Of a stretch of 64,000 nt of DNA, positions 10,592 to 19,436 are shown in pieces; the first letter of the stretch is position 1; each line of letters starts with the position of its first letter. Both the position numbers and the translations under genes were made by a program. Where the stretch lies: the NCBI GenBank assembly GCA_051252415.1, contig JBPOGA010000001.1, positions 1 to 64,000 on the forward strand, read 5' to 3'. The notes under the pieces were generated by a model. That model was given only the letters and a program-made list of their open reading frames with translations. It did not search any database and was not told the DNA's origin. Source of the DNA: JBPOFY01 sp051252415 (GTDB lineage Bacteria > Verrucomicrobiota > Verrucomicrobiia > Opitutales > Coraliomargaritaceae).

Positions 10592-11437
10592 TTACAGTTC
10601 CTTAGCCGCCTTCATAAATTCAGCAGCTGTCCAACTCGAGCCTTCCTTTCGAAAAGCAACTCTGCCAGCGGCATCAACGAGAAGTGTCGCCATAGTATGA
10701 TTGATCGTGCCATCCTCTTCCATTGTTAAGATACCGAACTGACGAAGTAAGTCTTGAACAACTTCATTCGTGCCGGTGAGTAAATGGAAATTTGCGAGAT
10801 CGAGACCATAGCCATCTGCATATTGACGTAGGATGCCTGGAGAATCGAAAGTAGGATCAAATGTAATGGTGACAAAGTGTAAGTTATCCAGCCCTGCTTC
10901 TGCTGCCGCGGTCTGTAAATCCGACATTCGTGTTGTAGACGCCGGGCACATGGTTGGCACGGTGCAACGTGTGAAAATGAAATTTAAAACAAATGCTTTT
11001 CCTTGTAGTTCACGAATCTGCAAGAAACGGCCATCATGATCAATCATGGCAAAGTCTGGGAGGTAGTCTCCCTGCTTTACATAGCTACGGCGACTCATAG
11101 TCGCTGTTGCTTTATGTAAGCGCGCATTCACATCTCGCATGGCCTTTGCGCCGTCACCATCAATGGGGAAAATACGCTCCAAATGCCAAAGCTTATTGTA
11201 GAACACTGCCTCTGCACGCACTCGACGGCCCGAATAATCTAGTTCTGCATCGCCCAAGCCAACCCTGAATGTATGAACCGCTTCGAGCTTCAATGCACTT
11301 TGAGCAGCTGAGTCTAACTCTACTTGATACTCACGCGCCGAAGTATCGACTGAAACCACGCGGGCTTGAATCGCCACAGGTTCAGCAGTGGCAATGGATA
11401 GAATCCCAAGAAAACTAATGAGCAAAGCACGAAACAT
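10592..11437 (-). CDS. SCO1/SenC family thioredoxin-fold protein
   Basis: 281 aa. The signal peptide MFRALLISFLGILSIATAEP is followed by an N-terminal beta domain (to about residue 110) and a thioredoxin-like domain containing FTRCTVPTMCP, the two-Cys motif in its longer CxxxxxC form, and a distal His (INHTMATLL). SCO proteins deliver copper to cytochrome oxidase or act in thiol redox. No oxidase genes are nearby. The downstream His-motif protein and upstream DoxX-like gene fit a copper or redox group on the same strand. Confidence 0.82.
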   Translation of the reverse strand: MFRALLISFLGILSIATAEPVAIQARVVSVDTSAREYQVELDSAAQSALKLEAVHTFRVGLGDAELDYSGRRVRAEAVFYNKLWHLERIFPIDGDGAKAMRDVNARLHKATATMSRRSYVKQGDYLPDFAMIDHDGRFLQIRELQGKAFVLNFIFTRCTVPTMCPASTTRMSDLQTAAAEAGLDNLHFVTITFDPTFDSPGILRQYADGYGLDLANFHLLTGTNEVVQDLLRQFGILTMEEDGTINHTMATLLVDAAGRVAFRKEGSSWTAAEFMKAAKEL

Positions 11438-11499
11438 GTGCCTAAGCTGGGTGAAATAAGTGTTTTTTCAACTCGCAAGTGCGATGATTGTGCAAGGAG

Positions 11500-11913
11500 T
11501 TACTTCTTGAATGTATTCAATAAGGCGAGCGGCGTATGTCGGCGCAGAAATAGCACAACTGCAGATGTAACTGTTACGATCAGAGCAAGTGAAAATAAAG
11601 TGCCACCATCGCCCATCACTTCGATGCCTATAACCGTCAGATGCGAAATAATCGCGCCTGACATGATAGAAACTGCGAGTCCTGCACCGACCCAACTGAA
11701 TCGTGGGGTCAGTAACAATATGCCCGCTATGAGCTCCGCCACGCCTGAGGCATATCGACCGAAAGGCTCCAACCCGACCGTTTCAAATATGTAGACCGAC
11801 TCTTCGGCACCTGAAAACTTAAAGAAGAGTGTTTGAAATAAGATGACTGCGGCAAGGACTTGACATATCCAGCTAATAGTCGTCGTGACTTTAGGTAGAG
11901 GTTGTTGGCTCAT
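11500..11913 (-). CDS. DoxX-like membrane protein
   Basis: 137 aa from ATG at 11913; the longer frame to 11976 adds a non-hydrophobic leader and is unlikely. Four membrane segments with the DoxX pattern: WICQVLAAVILFQTLFFKF, GRYASGVAELIAGILLL, VGAGLAVSIMSGAIISHL and a final LALIVTVTSAVVLFL. DoxX-family proteins are small quinone- or redox-linked membrane proteins of mostly unknown role. It sits about 60 bp upstream of the SCO1-like gene. Confidence 0.75.
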   Translation of the reverse strand: MSQQPLPKVTTTISWICQVLAAVILFQTLFFKFSGAEESVYIFETVGLEPFGRYASGVAELIAGILLLTPRFSWVGAGLAVSIMSGAIISHLTVIGIEVMGDGGTLFSLALIVTVTSAVVLFLRRHTPLALLNTFKK

Positions 11914-11995
11914 ATTTACGCTTGGTTTCACGTATGATGAAACACTCGTAACCTTATTCCCAAAAACTCTGAACACACGGCGAGTTGACCACCGA

Positions 11996-12808
11996 TCAAT
12001 TTGGTAAACGAGGTATATAGCGGAGTAAAAACGGCACTTTTAGCTGTTCTTCGAGCTCGCGTATACGCTCCAACAGAATCTCTTTTTGAGCAAATGGATC
12101 GTCAGGCAATGTCTGGTGCAGATTTTTCAAAAATGTATACGCCTCTTGGTTTTTGCCCTGCTTACGCAAAAGCTCTGCATGAATTCGTGCAGCATAATAC
12201 GGAGCACCTGGCATCTCGGATGCCTTCAAGAACCACTCTGCAGCACGTGGTGTATCTTTTAATCGATTCAAATAGATCTGCGCTATTTCTAAGGCTAACT
12301 TGGGGTTATCCGGATGAAATTCGCGTGCTCTTTCAAGTAACGCAAATGCTTGTTCAGCTTGCTCAATATCAAGTTCTATTTTTCTCGATTCAGGCACAGC
12401 GAAATGGCCGCCCTCTTCATCTATGCGCCAATTTGGAACATCGTAGGCTATCATTCGTGAACCGTTGATCCAAAAAACATCTGGTCTCGGGTCCAAGGTC
12501 GTCACGAGGTGCACCATGGCATCTAGCTTCACACGATCACGCTTTTGCCAAATGGTGTTTGTCCGAATCCACAAAAAGTCGGCCATAATGGTGCGAAAAC
12601 CACCCAGAACTCCCACAATCAGCCCCTGTCCTAGCGCCCCCTCGACCTCCTCCAGATTCAATTCTGGTTGTCCAGATTTTACAACTTTCCAAGAAGGTGA
12701 TTCAACCAACTGAAGCGAGAACCCAAGAACCACTAGAATCAGAAGCACCACGACGATTCGCTGCAAGCGTTGCACCACAGGATGCTTCAGGCATAGACAC
12801 TCAGACAT
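11996..12808 (-). CDS. TPR-containing membrane-anchored protein
   Basis: 270 aa. One N-terminal membrane segment (about 18-35) precedes a region with ADFLWIRTNTIWQK and LDPRPDVFWINGSRM, and then TPR-like helices from about residue 130 (ALLERAREFHPDNPKLALEIA). It is the last gene of an operon, three bases after the ABC permease stop. The position suggests a partner of that transporter, perhaps an assembly or substrate-handling factor (inference). Confidence 0.7.
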   Translation of the reverse strand: MSECLCLKHPVVQRLQRIVVVLLILVVLGFSLQLVESPSWKVVKSGQPELNLEEVEGALGQGLIVGVLGGFRTIMADFLWIRTNTIWQKRDRVKLDAMVHLVTTLDPRPDVFWINGSRMIAYDVPNWRIDEEGGHFAVPESRKIELDIEQAEQAFALLERAREFHPDNPKLALEIAQIYLNRLKDTPRAAEWFLKASEMPGAPYYAARIHAELLRKQGKNQEAYTFLKNLHQTLPDDPFAQKEILLERIRELEEQLKVPFLLRYIPRLPN

Positions 12809-12811
12809 GGG

Positions 12812-13654
12812 TTAAATCTCCCGACGACGGAAGTTCATTTGGGCCAATAATATAAAAGCAATTACATACACGGCACCGTATACTGTGATTTGCAACATTG
12901 TCGTAGCAGGCAAACCATCGCTCGTCGCGAACACCATTTGCTCACCGACATTGAAGAGCTGAAAGTTTGGGAAAACCAGTCCAAGCGTTTGCACCAACAA
13001 ACGCCCCGCGCCGGCCTCCATTGTGAGATATGCATCACGTGCGATATACTGCAGTTGGCATATGACGAGCATGAAGAACGAGACGACAATAGTATAAAGA
13101 TTCGTATTGGAGAAGCTCGCCACAAACAGGGTAATTGCCGCGAGTATACCAAATTTCAACCACTGTAAAAATCCAAATAAGAAGATATCGCCATAGCGAA
13201 TCAGGCGCCCATTCGCAAAATCGTCGCCTAAGTGCGCCATTAACTCAGTTTCACGCCAGTAAAGCATACCAGACAATACGACGCAGATGACTGCAGTAAA
13301 ACAGAGCATCAACAAGTGAGCACCGAGAAACTTCCCAGCTATAAACTCTAATTTATATATAGGCTTGGCTAGCATCGTCAGCGCGGTGCGATTTTCAATT
13401 TCGTTAAAGAACAGCTGAGTCGTGGCAGCAATCGACAATATCGAACCAAAAAAGAATAAGGCACCAAAACCAAAATCAGCGATGAATTTCAGTTCTCCCG
13501 TGCCAAAATCAAATTGCTGAAAAAAAGTCGAACTCGCGAGGAGCGCGATGGATATAATCAGCAATGAATTAAAAAACTTCTGCCGCACCGCCTCTAGGAA
13601 AGTATTTCCGGCAATCAGTCGAATGCGTTCGATGGAGTCAAAGACTGCGCTCAT
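12812..13654 (-). CDS. ABC transporter permease (ABC-2 type)
   Basis: 280 aa from ATG at 13654, which overlaps the ATPase stop (ATGA); the longer frame to 13678 would run into that gene. It has about six membrane segments, a conserved early region IAGNTFLEAVRQKFFNSLL, and NEIENRTALTMLAKPIYKLEF after the second span, typical of NosY/ABC-2 exporter permeases. It pairs with the ATPase at 13651-14556. The substrate is unknown. Confidence 0.88.
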   Translation of the reverse strand: MSAVFDSIERIRLIAGNTFLEAVRQKFFNSLLIISIALLASSTFFQQFDFGTGELKFIADFGFGALFFFGSILSIAATTQLFFNEIENRTALTMLAKPIYKLEFIAGKFLGAHLLMLCFTAVICVVLSGMLYWRETELMAHLGDDFANGRLIRYGDIFLFGFLQWLKFGILAAITLFVASFSNTNLYTIVVSFFMLVICQLQYIARDAYLTMEAGAGRLLVQTLGLVFPNFQLFNVGEQMVFATSDGLPATTMLQITVYGAVYVIAFILLAQMNFRRREI

Positions 13655-14556
13655 GATTGCCCCCCTTCTGTTTTGCATTGGTTTTCGCCCTTAATGCGGT
13701 CGTTTTCACGACGCTGCACTTCATCGAGGAAAAGTGTGTCTAAACTGAGGCGTGGTTTTTCAACCCGAAGCAGTTTGCCACCATTGTCAGCAATCGCTTT
13801 TTCAACGGCGCTTCGTGCCTCGGGACTAAGCCCTTCGATAACCATCGACTCAGCATTATTATCTTCAACGAGATCAACGACTCGGCCTTCTCGGACAAGT
13901 TTACCACGATGTAAAATTGCCACACGGTCGCAAAGCCCTTCAATCTGAGCCAACAAATGCGATGATAGGAGAATCGTCTTACCGCGCCGTTTCAATTCTC
14001 TGATAATATCGGCGATAGCCGCCGCCCCCAAGGGGTCAACCCCTGCGGTGGGTTCATCCAAGATGACTAGTTGCGGATCATGTACCAGCGCTTGTGCCAG
14101 ACCAATACGCTGCAACATCCCTTTTGAATATGTGCCGACTCGGCGATGTGCCGCTTCGGTCATACCGACAAGCTCGATTACGGAATCAACCTGCTCCTTA
14201 ATCTCCGCACGTGGCACACCGCAGATACGGGCATAAAAACGAACCAGTTCACGGCCAGAAAGATAGCGGTAAAAATACGGGGCTTCTGGTAGAAAGCCGA
14301 CACTACGCCGCGCGTCCACCGTGTGACTGGGCTTGCCGTAGATCTCGCATTGTCCGACCGATGCTTGGAGCAGGCCTAGAATAATCTTAATAGTGGTGCT
14401 CTTGCCCGAGCCGTTCGGTCCGAGCAGGCCAAAAATCTGATTATCACCGACTTCTAAATCTAAGCTGTCCACAGCACGCAGCTTCATGCCACGCATTCCG
14501 ATGGTGAAATCCTTGGTAAGTCCTTGTATACTAATTGCGGGAGTAGACATACTCAT
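13651..14556 (-). CDS. ABC transporter ATP-binding protein
   Basis: 301 aa. Walker A GPNGSGKST, Q-loop region FLPEAPYFY, signature YSKGMLQRI and Walker B LVILDEPTAGVDP are intact, followed by the H-loop in LLSSHLLAQIE. The C-terminal extension is typical of ABC-2 (CcmA/NatA type) ATPases. The start at 14556 overlaps the acylphosphatase stop (ATGA) and its own stop overlaps the permease start, so the four genes are translationally linked. Confidence 0.92.
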   Translation of the reverse strand: MSMSTPAISIQGLTKDFTIGMRGMKLRAVDSLDLEVGDNQIFGLLGPNGSGKSTTIKIILGLLQASVGQCEIYGKPSHTVDARRSVGFLPEAPYFYRYLSGRELVRFYARICGVPRAEIKEQVDSVIELVGMTEAAHRRVGTYSKGMLQRIGLAQALVHDPQLVILDEPTAGVDPLGAAAIADIIRELKRRGKTILLSSHLLAQIEGLCDRVAILHRGKLVREGRVVDLVEDNNAESMVIEGLSPEARSAVEKAIADNGGKLLRVEKPRLSLDTLFLDEVQRRENDRIKGENQCKTEGGQS

Positions 14557-14834
14557 TGTAGAATTCGAAAGCCTTTTGAGACGCGCGGACCAATGTCCGT
14601 TTGCAATTCAGTTTTGCGGATGTAAGCCTGTAATTCAGACGCAACTTCCTGTTGAAAAGCTGTGACTTCAGCCTCATCCCCCTCTACATACAGGTAAACA
14701 CGCCCATCTGGAAGATTTTGCACGGCTCCAGACACCTCGAAACCCTTGGCAACACTGATAGTCTGGTAGCGAAAGCCGACACCTTGAACGTGGCCTTCGA
14801 ACCAGCATTTCAAACGGAAAACGTTGTCACTCAT
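14553..14834 (-). CDS. Acylphosphatase
   Basis: 93 aa, normal length. It contains the acylphosphatase signature GHVQGVGFRYQT with the phosphate-binding Arg, and the later SGAVQNLPDGRVYLYVEG, in which the Asn after V-Q is the catalytic asparagine. It hydrolyses acyl phosphates. It is the first gene of the acylphosphatase-ABC ATPase-permease-TPR operon; the promoter should lie in 14835-15010, shared with the divergent gene. Confidence 0.9.
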   Translation of the reverse strand: MSDNVFRLKCWFEGHVQGVGFRYQTISVAKGFEVSGAVQNLPDGRVYLYVEGDEAEVTAFQQEVASELQAYIRKTELQTDIGPRVSKGFRILQ

Positions 14835-15010
14835 GAGGTTTCAATTATTACAAATGGGGGATAAAAAATCAATCGGTTTTTAACCAATGCGGGAAACTAA
14901 TTGAGTAAGTATAATGTGAATCAAATGCAAATACAGAAGAGTGGCAATACGGGGTTGATTTTTCGTACCGAAGCGACCAGATTACTGCCAATCGGAGATA
15001 TCCGAACTAT

Positions 15011-15700
15011 ATGAGCGAATCAAATTTTGATCATTCCGACGGCGAGTGGGACGAAGAATTCACCAGTGAACCAAACTGGGGAGAATCCCAATGGCGCAAC
15101 TATCTCAAAGGCTCAGACCGAGATACCGCACGCTTTCTATCCATTTACAATAGCGTAAAGGATAAACCGAACCATCTAGACGAAGTGGCTAGCCTAATGG
15201 GCTGGGATACTGAAGACATCTCCATGACAGATGATTTTTCGATCCTAGACGCAGAAAGCGACGCAGCCACACCAGCAAACGATGGGGCTCCCTATACCCT
15301 ACATCGTCACCCCGTCTTTGTCGTGACTCGAGCACTTTACCGCGATTTACATCAAAGCTGGGAGCATTTCATGGCTCACAGCGACAACCACATCTCACCG
15401 CAAATCTGCTGGAAATACGCCAACAGTCTGCATCAGGGTGAGATGAATGTCCTCTTATCCATACAGGCCCTAGATCTCGGAGATTTCGGCCTGTCCATTT
15501 GCCACCTCAAGAATAGCTTGAGTGCGCTTAATCAATCTTTAGCCCTGCTCAATCAGCTCGAACACACGAATCAGGAATTCCTCAAGGCATTTAGCCATGA
15601 AGTCCACATTCGACTCTTTGACCTGCGTGAGCTTTGGATCCGCGTAATGGGAGATTGCCGCCACGAGTGCAAGCGTCGCCCAGGCGGAGACCAGGACTAA
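15011..15700 (+). CDS. Hypothetical protein upstream of a sigma-like gene
   Basis: 229 aa, soluble. The N-terminal 90 residues are acidic (DGEWDEEFTSEPNWGES) and likely disordered. The C-terminal part is helical and contains HPVFVVTRALYRDLHQSWEHF and a Leu-rich stretch (SLSALNQSLALLNQLEH). No family was recognised. It lies 19 bp before the next gene on the same strand, so the two probably work together. If the neighbour is a sigma factor, this could be its regulator (speculative). Confidence 0.6.
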   Translation: MSESNFDHSDGEWDEEFTSEPNWGESQWRNYLKGSDRDTARFLSIYNSVKDKPNHLDEVASLMGWDTEDISMTDDFSILDAESDAATPANDGAPYTLHRHPVFVVTRALYRDLHQSWEHFMAHSDNHISPQICWKYANSLHQGEMNVLLSIQALDLGDFGLSICHLKNSLSALNQSLALLNQLEHTNQEFLKAFSHEVHIRLFDLRELWIRVMGDCRHECKRRPGGDQD

Positions 15701-15719
15701 AAATAACAAGAAAGCATAT

Positions 15720-16541
15720 ATGGGCTCTATACGCCGTTTCTTCTTCCGCCTTTGCTGCTCAACACCTGAACGTAAAGCAAGTCGTTTGCACCTAAAAGCT
15801 GCTAAACAGGAAAACCACGATCAATACCTTCGTCTGATTGCGAATTACACTAATCTTGCGCAAGCTTACTTCGGTGCCTCAGTGAGCGAACCAGCTGAAA
15901 TACGTATGGCACGCGTCGAGCAAGTCTTTCTCGGACTCTGGCAGCACCTTAGATATACCGAGCGCCTCTCCGATTTTGAATATTTATTTGCGAGTGCTTT
16001 AATCGACAATGCACCAGAGACTGGCACGATTTATTCACCTGAGCCACTCGTGACAAAGTTGCGAATGCTATCTCCTAAGGCACGGTTTGCATTTCTTGCC
16101 TTTGATTTCGCTAAGTGGCCACTTCGTTGGGTCGCACTGGTCATGCGCATACGCAGCGATAAGCTACACACCCTACTCTCCGAAGCACGCTGCGAACTTT
16201 GCGGCATCAGTTGGGAATCACTCGCCGATGAGGAAAGGGAATGCCTCGAAGCTGTGAGTAAGTCGCTCGAAAAATCTCCCAACATCAAATTTAACAAAGC
16301 GCTCAGCCAACGTATCAACCTCTACCCCCGACTATCTGAAATCAAGGCACAGTGGTTGGAACTGAGACCTGAATTGGTTGAAGTGCGACTGCGATATGAG
16401 CCATCGCAGAGTAAACGCGAACAGCTTTTAAAAAATATCTACGCAGCCATTTTAGAGGCACCGATGGAACAACCTCCAATCGTCGACCGCATGGTCAATT
16501 CTGTGCATTTTTCACGGCACGGAAAAATCGAAGTCTCTTAA
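15720..16541 (+). CDS. Possible divergent ECF-type sigma factor
   Basis: 273 aa, cytoplasmic. Two helical regions resemble ECF sigma architecture. Residues about 30-95 (DQYLRLIANYTNLAQAYF, EQVFLGLWQHL, FEYLFASALI) resemble region 2. Residues about 110-160 (LSPKARFAFLAFDFAKWPL, then VALVMRIRSDKLHTLLSEAR) resemble the region 4 helix-turn-helix with the usual L-x-x-AR ending. A C-terminal helical extension of about 110 residues is atypical. The match was judged by eye, so the call is tentative. It follows the 229-aa hypothetical gene by 19 bp. Confidence 0.45.
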   Translation: MGSIRRFFFRLCCSTPERKASRLHLKAAKQENHDQYLRLIANYTNLAQAYFGASVSEPAEIRMARVEQVFLGLWQHLRYTERLSDFEYLFASALIDNAPETGTIYSPEPLVTKLRMLSPKARFAFLAFDFAKWPLRWVALVMRIRSDKLHTLLSEARCELCGISWESLADEERECLEAVSKSLEKSPNIKFNKALSQRINLYPRLSEIKAQWLELRPELVEVRLRYEPSQSKREQLLKNIYAAILEAPMEQPPIVDRMVNSVHFSRHGKIEVS

Positions 16542-16669
16542 ACTGAGATCTTGAGTTACTCCAATCTGTGCATGGTAAACGATTTACTATGTTACAACTG
16601 GAATCTCTCCTTGACCCATTGATGATGCTGACTGCAATACTGTCTTCTCTATGAGCATTACTTAACATA

Positions 16670-18004
16670 ATGATTTCTTTAACCCGCTCCCTTTCGATTT
16701 CCTCTGCCATCATATTGGCGTTCACACAGCTACAAGCTGGACTCATCAATGGTCCCATGCTTGGGCATGTTGATCTACGCGAAGCAACAGTATGGGTGCA
16801 AACTGATGAACCTTCCATTATACGTATCTCGTATACAGAAGACGGCGCAAATACTCCACTATGGACATTGCCTATTGAGACTGATCCACAACTAGCAAAT
16901 ACAGCAACCCTAAACTTACAACAAGTCGAGCCAGGCAAACACTATCAGTATCAAGTCGAAATCAACGGTGAGTTATCAAATGAGACCGCCTCTTTTACAT
17001 CACCCAGCTTCTATCACGGTCGCACACCGCCACCTAACATTCGAATTGCAGTGGGTGGCGCACACTACGTCACTGAAGAAGGTTTCGAACCACCCTATCA
17101 GACATTAGGTGGTGGCTACGGTTTGTTTACCAAAATTGCAGAAAGCAAACCAGACCTCATGCTCTGGCTAGGCAATACCGCACACTTACGCCAAAGCGAC
17201 TGGTCTTCAAAAAGTGGCATTCTAAAACGTTTCACTCATGCACGCTCCGTCCCCGAGCTAGCGCCACTATTGGCCAATGTGCCCAATTACGCAGTCTGGG
17301 GCAGCAGTGATTACAGTTTTAATAACGCCGGCCGTCACTACACATACCGTCAGCATACAGAAGACAGCTTCCGTGCCTTTTGGCCAGCTCCTGCCGAGGT
17401 GGAAGCTCTTGAAGGTATCGCCACACGCTTTCGCCGTGCGGATGTAGATTTCTTCGTGCTCGACGTGCGTAGCTATCGGAATGATAGCCCGGACTCTTCA
17501 TCAATCCCCCAAATACTCGGCGAAGCCCAGATAGAATGGTTGCGCCAAGAAATCATTCGAAGCACGGCTACCTTTAAATGCATCATCGCAGGCAGCCCGA
17601 TACTGAACCCTGCCGACAATAAAGAAAATCTTAGTTACGCAGATACCGAACACACAGCATTACTCCAGATGCTACGCGATGAACGCATCTCTGGGCTCTT
17701 TTTTCTCAGCGGTGGCAAATACTACGGTGAGCTAACGCGTCTGGTGCATGCCAACAGTTACAATCTATATGACCTCACGGTTGGCCCCCTCACAGCCAAG
17801 CCAGGCGACAATTCCAATGAACTAAATTTCTTCCGCATGCCAGGCAGTAGCACATTTGAGCGTCAATTTGCGCTCATCGATGTCACAGGTCCAGAAGATG
17901 CGCGCAAATTGACGCTGACAACAATCAGCATGGAAGGCAAAGAGCTCTGGAAACGTGAGATCAATCAAAGTCAGCTACAGCCAGCCGACGAAAGCGACCA
18001 ATAG
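16670..18004 (+). CDS. PhoD-like phosphatase family protein lacking metal ligands
   Basis: 444 aa with a signal peptide (to about residue 23). The N-terminal Fn3-like domain (GPMLGHVDLREATVWVQT) and metallophosphatase-like domain match alkaline phosphatase D/PhoD relatives. Where active relatives carry GDN, WDDHDFG-ND and SGDRHH/Y, this protein has LWLGNTAHL (residues about 164-172), VWGSSDYSFNN and SGGKYYGEL. The Asp and His ligands are therefore gone in all three motifs. It is probably a non-catalytic exported relative, or one with a changed active site. Confidence 0.8.
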   Translation: MISLTRSLSISSAIILAFTQLQAGLINGPMLGHVDLREATVWVQTDEPSIIRISYTEDGANTPLWTLPIETDPQLANTATLNLQQVEPGKHYQYQVEINGELSNETASFTSPSFYHGRTPPPNIRIAVGGAHYVTEEGFEPPYQTLGGGYGLFTKIAESKPDLMLWLGNTAHLRQSDWSSKSGILKRFTHARSVPELAPLLANVPNYAVWGSSDYSFNNAGRHYTYRQHTEDSFRAFWPAPAEVEALEGIATRFRRADVDFFVLDVRSYRNDSPDSSSIPQILGEAQIEWLRQEIIRSTATFKCIIAGSPILNPADNKENLSYADTEHTALLQMLRDERISGLFFLSGGKYYGELTRLVHANSYNLYDLTVGPLTAKPGDNSNELNFFRMPGSSTFERQFALIDVTGPEDARKLTLTTISMEGKELWKREINQSQLQPADESDQ

Positions 18005-18045
18005 CTCTTTCGTCGCGGCGGAATCAGCGATTGTAGTTTCGGCAA

Positions 18046-18072
18046 TGTAGCGGAACAAGGAACTTGTTTCGG
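18046..18072 (+). repeat. 27-bp dispersed repeat, copy 2
   Basis: Matches the minus strand of 677-703 with about two differences: TGTAGCGGAAC, a GAA-loop hairpin (AACAAG-GAA-CTTGTT), then TCGG. It lies between convergent genes. Confidence 0.6.
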
Positions 18073-18080
18073 AAGAACTG

Positions 18081-18144
18081 TCGTCAGGTTGACTTTAGTC
18101 GCCTGACAGAACTCGGGTGTCGGGCGTCTAAAGCCAAACCGACG
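18081..18144. terminator. Inverted repeat between convergent genes
   Basis: Imperfectly complementary arms at 18081-18107 and 18118-18144, sharing CTTTAG-x-CGCC-x-GACA. It lies between the PhoD-like gene and the TolB-like gene, which converge, and may terminate both. It lacks a strong T-run, so it may instead be a dispersed palindrome. Confidence 0.45.
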
Positions 18145-18150
18145 ACTCAG

Positions 18151-19347
18151 CTAGTATACAAAACTAGCTGAAGACGCATCACCAAAGCTTGGATTGTGCA
18201 ATGGGCTCACTTTCTTCGTTTCAGAATCGAGTAGCATCAATCGCGTGCGCCCATTTGTGCGTTGTGTAAATACAATGTGACGTCCGTCGCGTGTCCACGA
18301 TGGCTCAACTGCAGAATCGTTGACCGAAGTGAGAATTTCACTCTTCCGTGTTTTGGAATTGTAAACCGCAATCTGGAAACCACCACTCACGGCAGCGGTA
18401 AATGCAATCAAGTTATCGTGAACTGGATTCCACGCGGGCTCGGAGCAATAGCTACTCACATCTGTCGGTATACGGCGCATCGGGCCGCCATTAACTGAAA
18501 TCTCATACAACGCAGGCTTACCGCGCGCATCGGAAGTAAACACCAAGCGACTACCATCGGGCGACCAACTTGGGCTCGTTTCCAAACTTTTGTTGTTTGT
18601 TAAACGACGCAGGTCTTTGCCTTGTTGATCTGCCGTGTAAATCTCGGCATTCCCGGTGCCAGAAAGCGACATCGCGATACGACGTCCATCTGGGCTAAAT
18701 GCACCACCGCTGTTTGTCCCCTTGAATGTAGCAATGGGTTGCTTGCCGCCTGTTGCTAAATCCACCATATAAACATCAGGGAAACCTGTCTTGTAGTATG
18801 TGGTGTATAAAATGCGACGGCCGTCATTCGACCACTTGGGGCCAGTGACTAAAGAACGGTCACGAGTTAGTGGTCGCACACGGTTGAAAAACAAATCACC
18901 TGAGTAAAGTTCCGAAACCCCACGTTGTTTACCAATGAATGCGAGCTTACCTGCAAAGAAACCCTTCGTGCGCAGAGTCGCTTCAACCGCGAGATCACAT
19001 GCACGCAACACAGCATTCTGCTGATCGCTACCTGGCACTGTGCGGCTTAACTGCTCCTGCAAAGGTTTACCTGAACTAATCGTCAGCAAAGCCGAATTCC
19101 CACCTGCTGGCTCGATCTTAAATACAAATGCGGCATTTTCAGGCGTCGTTACGGTATAACCACCGTGTGTGCCAAAAGCGCGACGAGCCAAATTTGAGGT
19201 GGCAGAGTCGGAGCTATCAATCGCAATGGATAGACGTCCTTCACCTTGACGAACCGCTTCACCAATATCGATGGCTTGTGCTTGAAGCGCGCTAGGCAGT
19301 AGTGAAAACGAAACGGAAACGGCAAGTAAAAGTGGGATCAGTCGCAT
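18151..19347 (-). CDS. tolB: TolB-like beta-propeller protein
   Basis: 398 aa with signal peptide MRLIPLLLAVSVSFSLLPSA. An N-terminal TolB-type alpha/beta domain (to about residue 150) is followed by a WD40-like propeller of repeated blades: KWSNDGRRILYTTYY, AFSPDGRRIAMSLSG, SWSPDGSRLVFTSDA, AWNPVHDNLIAFTAA, SWTRDGRHIVFTQ. TolB acts in the periplasm with Pal and the Tol complex in envelope maintenance. No other tol genes are in the window, so this may be a TolB paralogue. Confidence 0.82.
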   Translation of the reverse strand: MRLIPLLLAVSVSFSLLPSALQAQAIDIGEAVRQGEGRLSIAIDSSDSATSNLARRAFGTHGGYTVTTPENAAFVFKIEPAGGNSALLTISSGKPLQEQLSRTVPGSDQQNAVLRACDLAVEATLRTKGFFAGKLAFIGKQRGVSELYSGDLFFNRVRPLTRDRSLVTGPKWSNDGRRILYTTYYKTGFPDVYMVDLATGGKQPIATFKGTNSGGAFSPDGRRIAMSLSGTGNAEIYTADQQGKDLRRLTNNKSLETSPSWSPDGSRLVFTSDARGKPALYEISVNGGPMRRIPTDVSSYCSEPAWNPVHDNLIAFTAAVSGGFQIAVYNSKTRKSEILTSVNDSAVEPSWTRDGRHIVFTQRTNGRTRLMLLDSETKKVSPLHNPSFGDASSASFVY

Positions 19348-19380
19348 GTAATAGAAGAAGTCGAATGCAATTCAAAATCG

Positions 19381-19399
19381 CAAACGAAAATATCGTTTG
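19381..19399. promoter_or_regulatory. Perfect hairpin upstream of the TolB-like gene
   Basis: CAAACGA and TCGTTTG arms with a five-base AT-rich loop, about 33 bp before the ATG at 19347 and downstream of the desaturase stop. It could be an operator, a leader hairpin or a weak terminator of the desaturase gene. There is no T-run. Confidence 0.35.
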
Positions 19400-19436
19400 T
19401 GAATAAAATGATGTGAACTTCAACGGACACCAAGTC

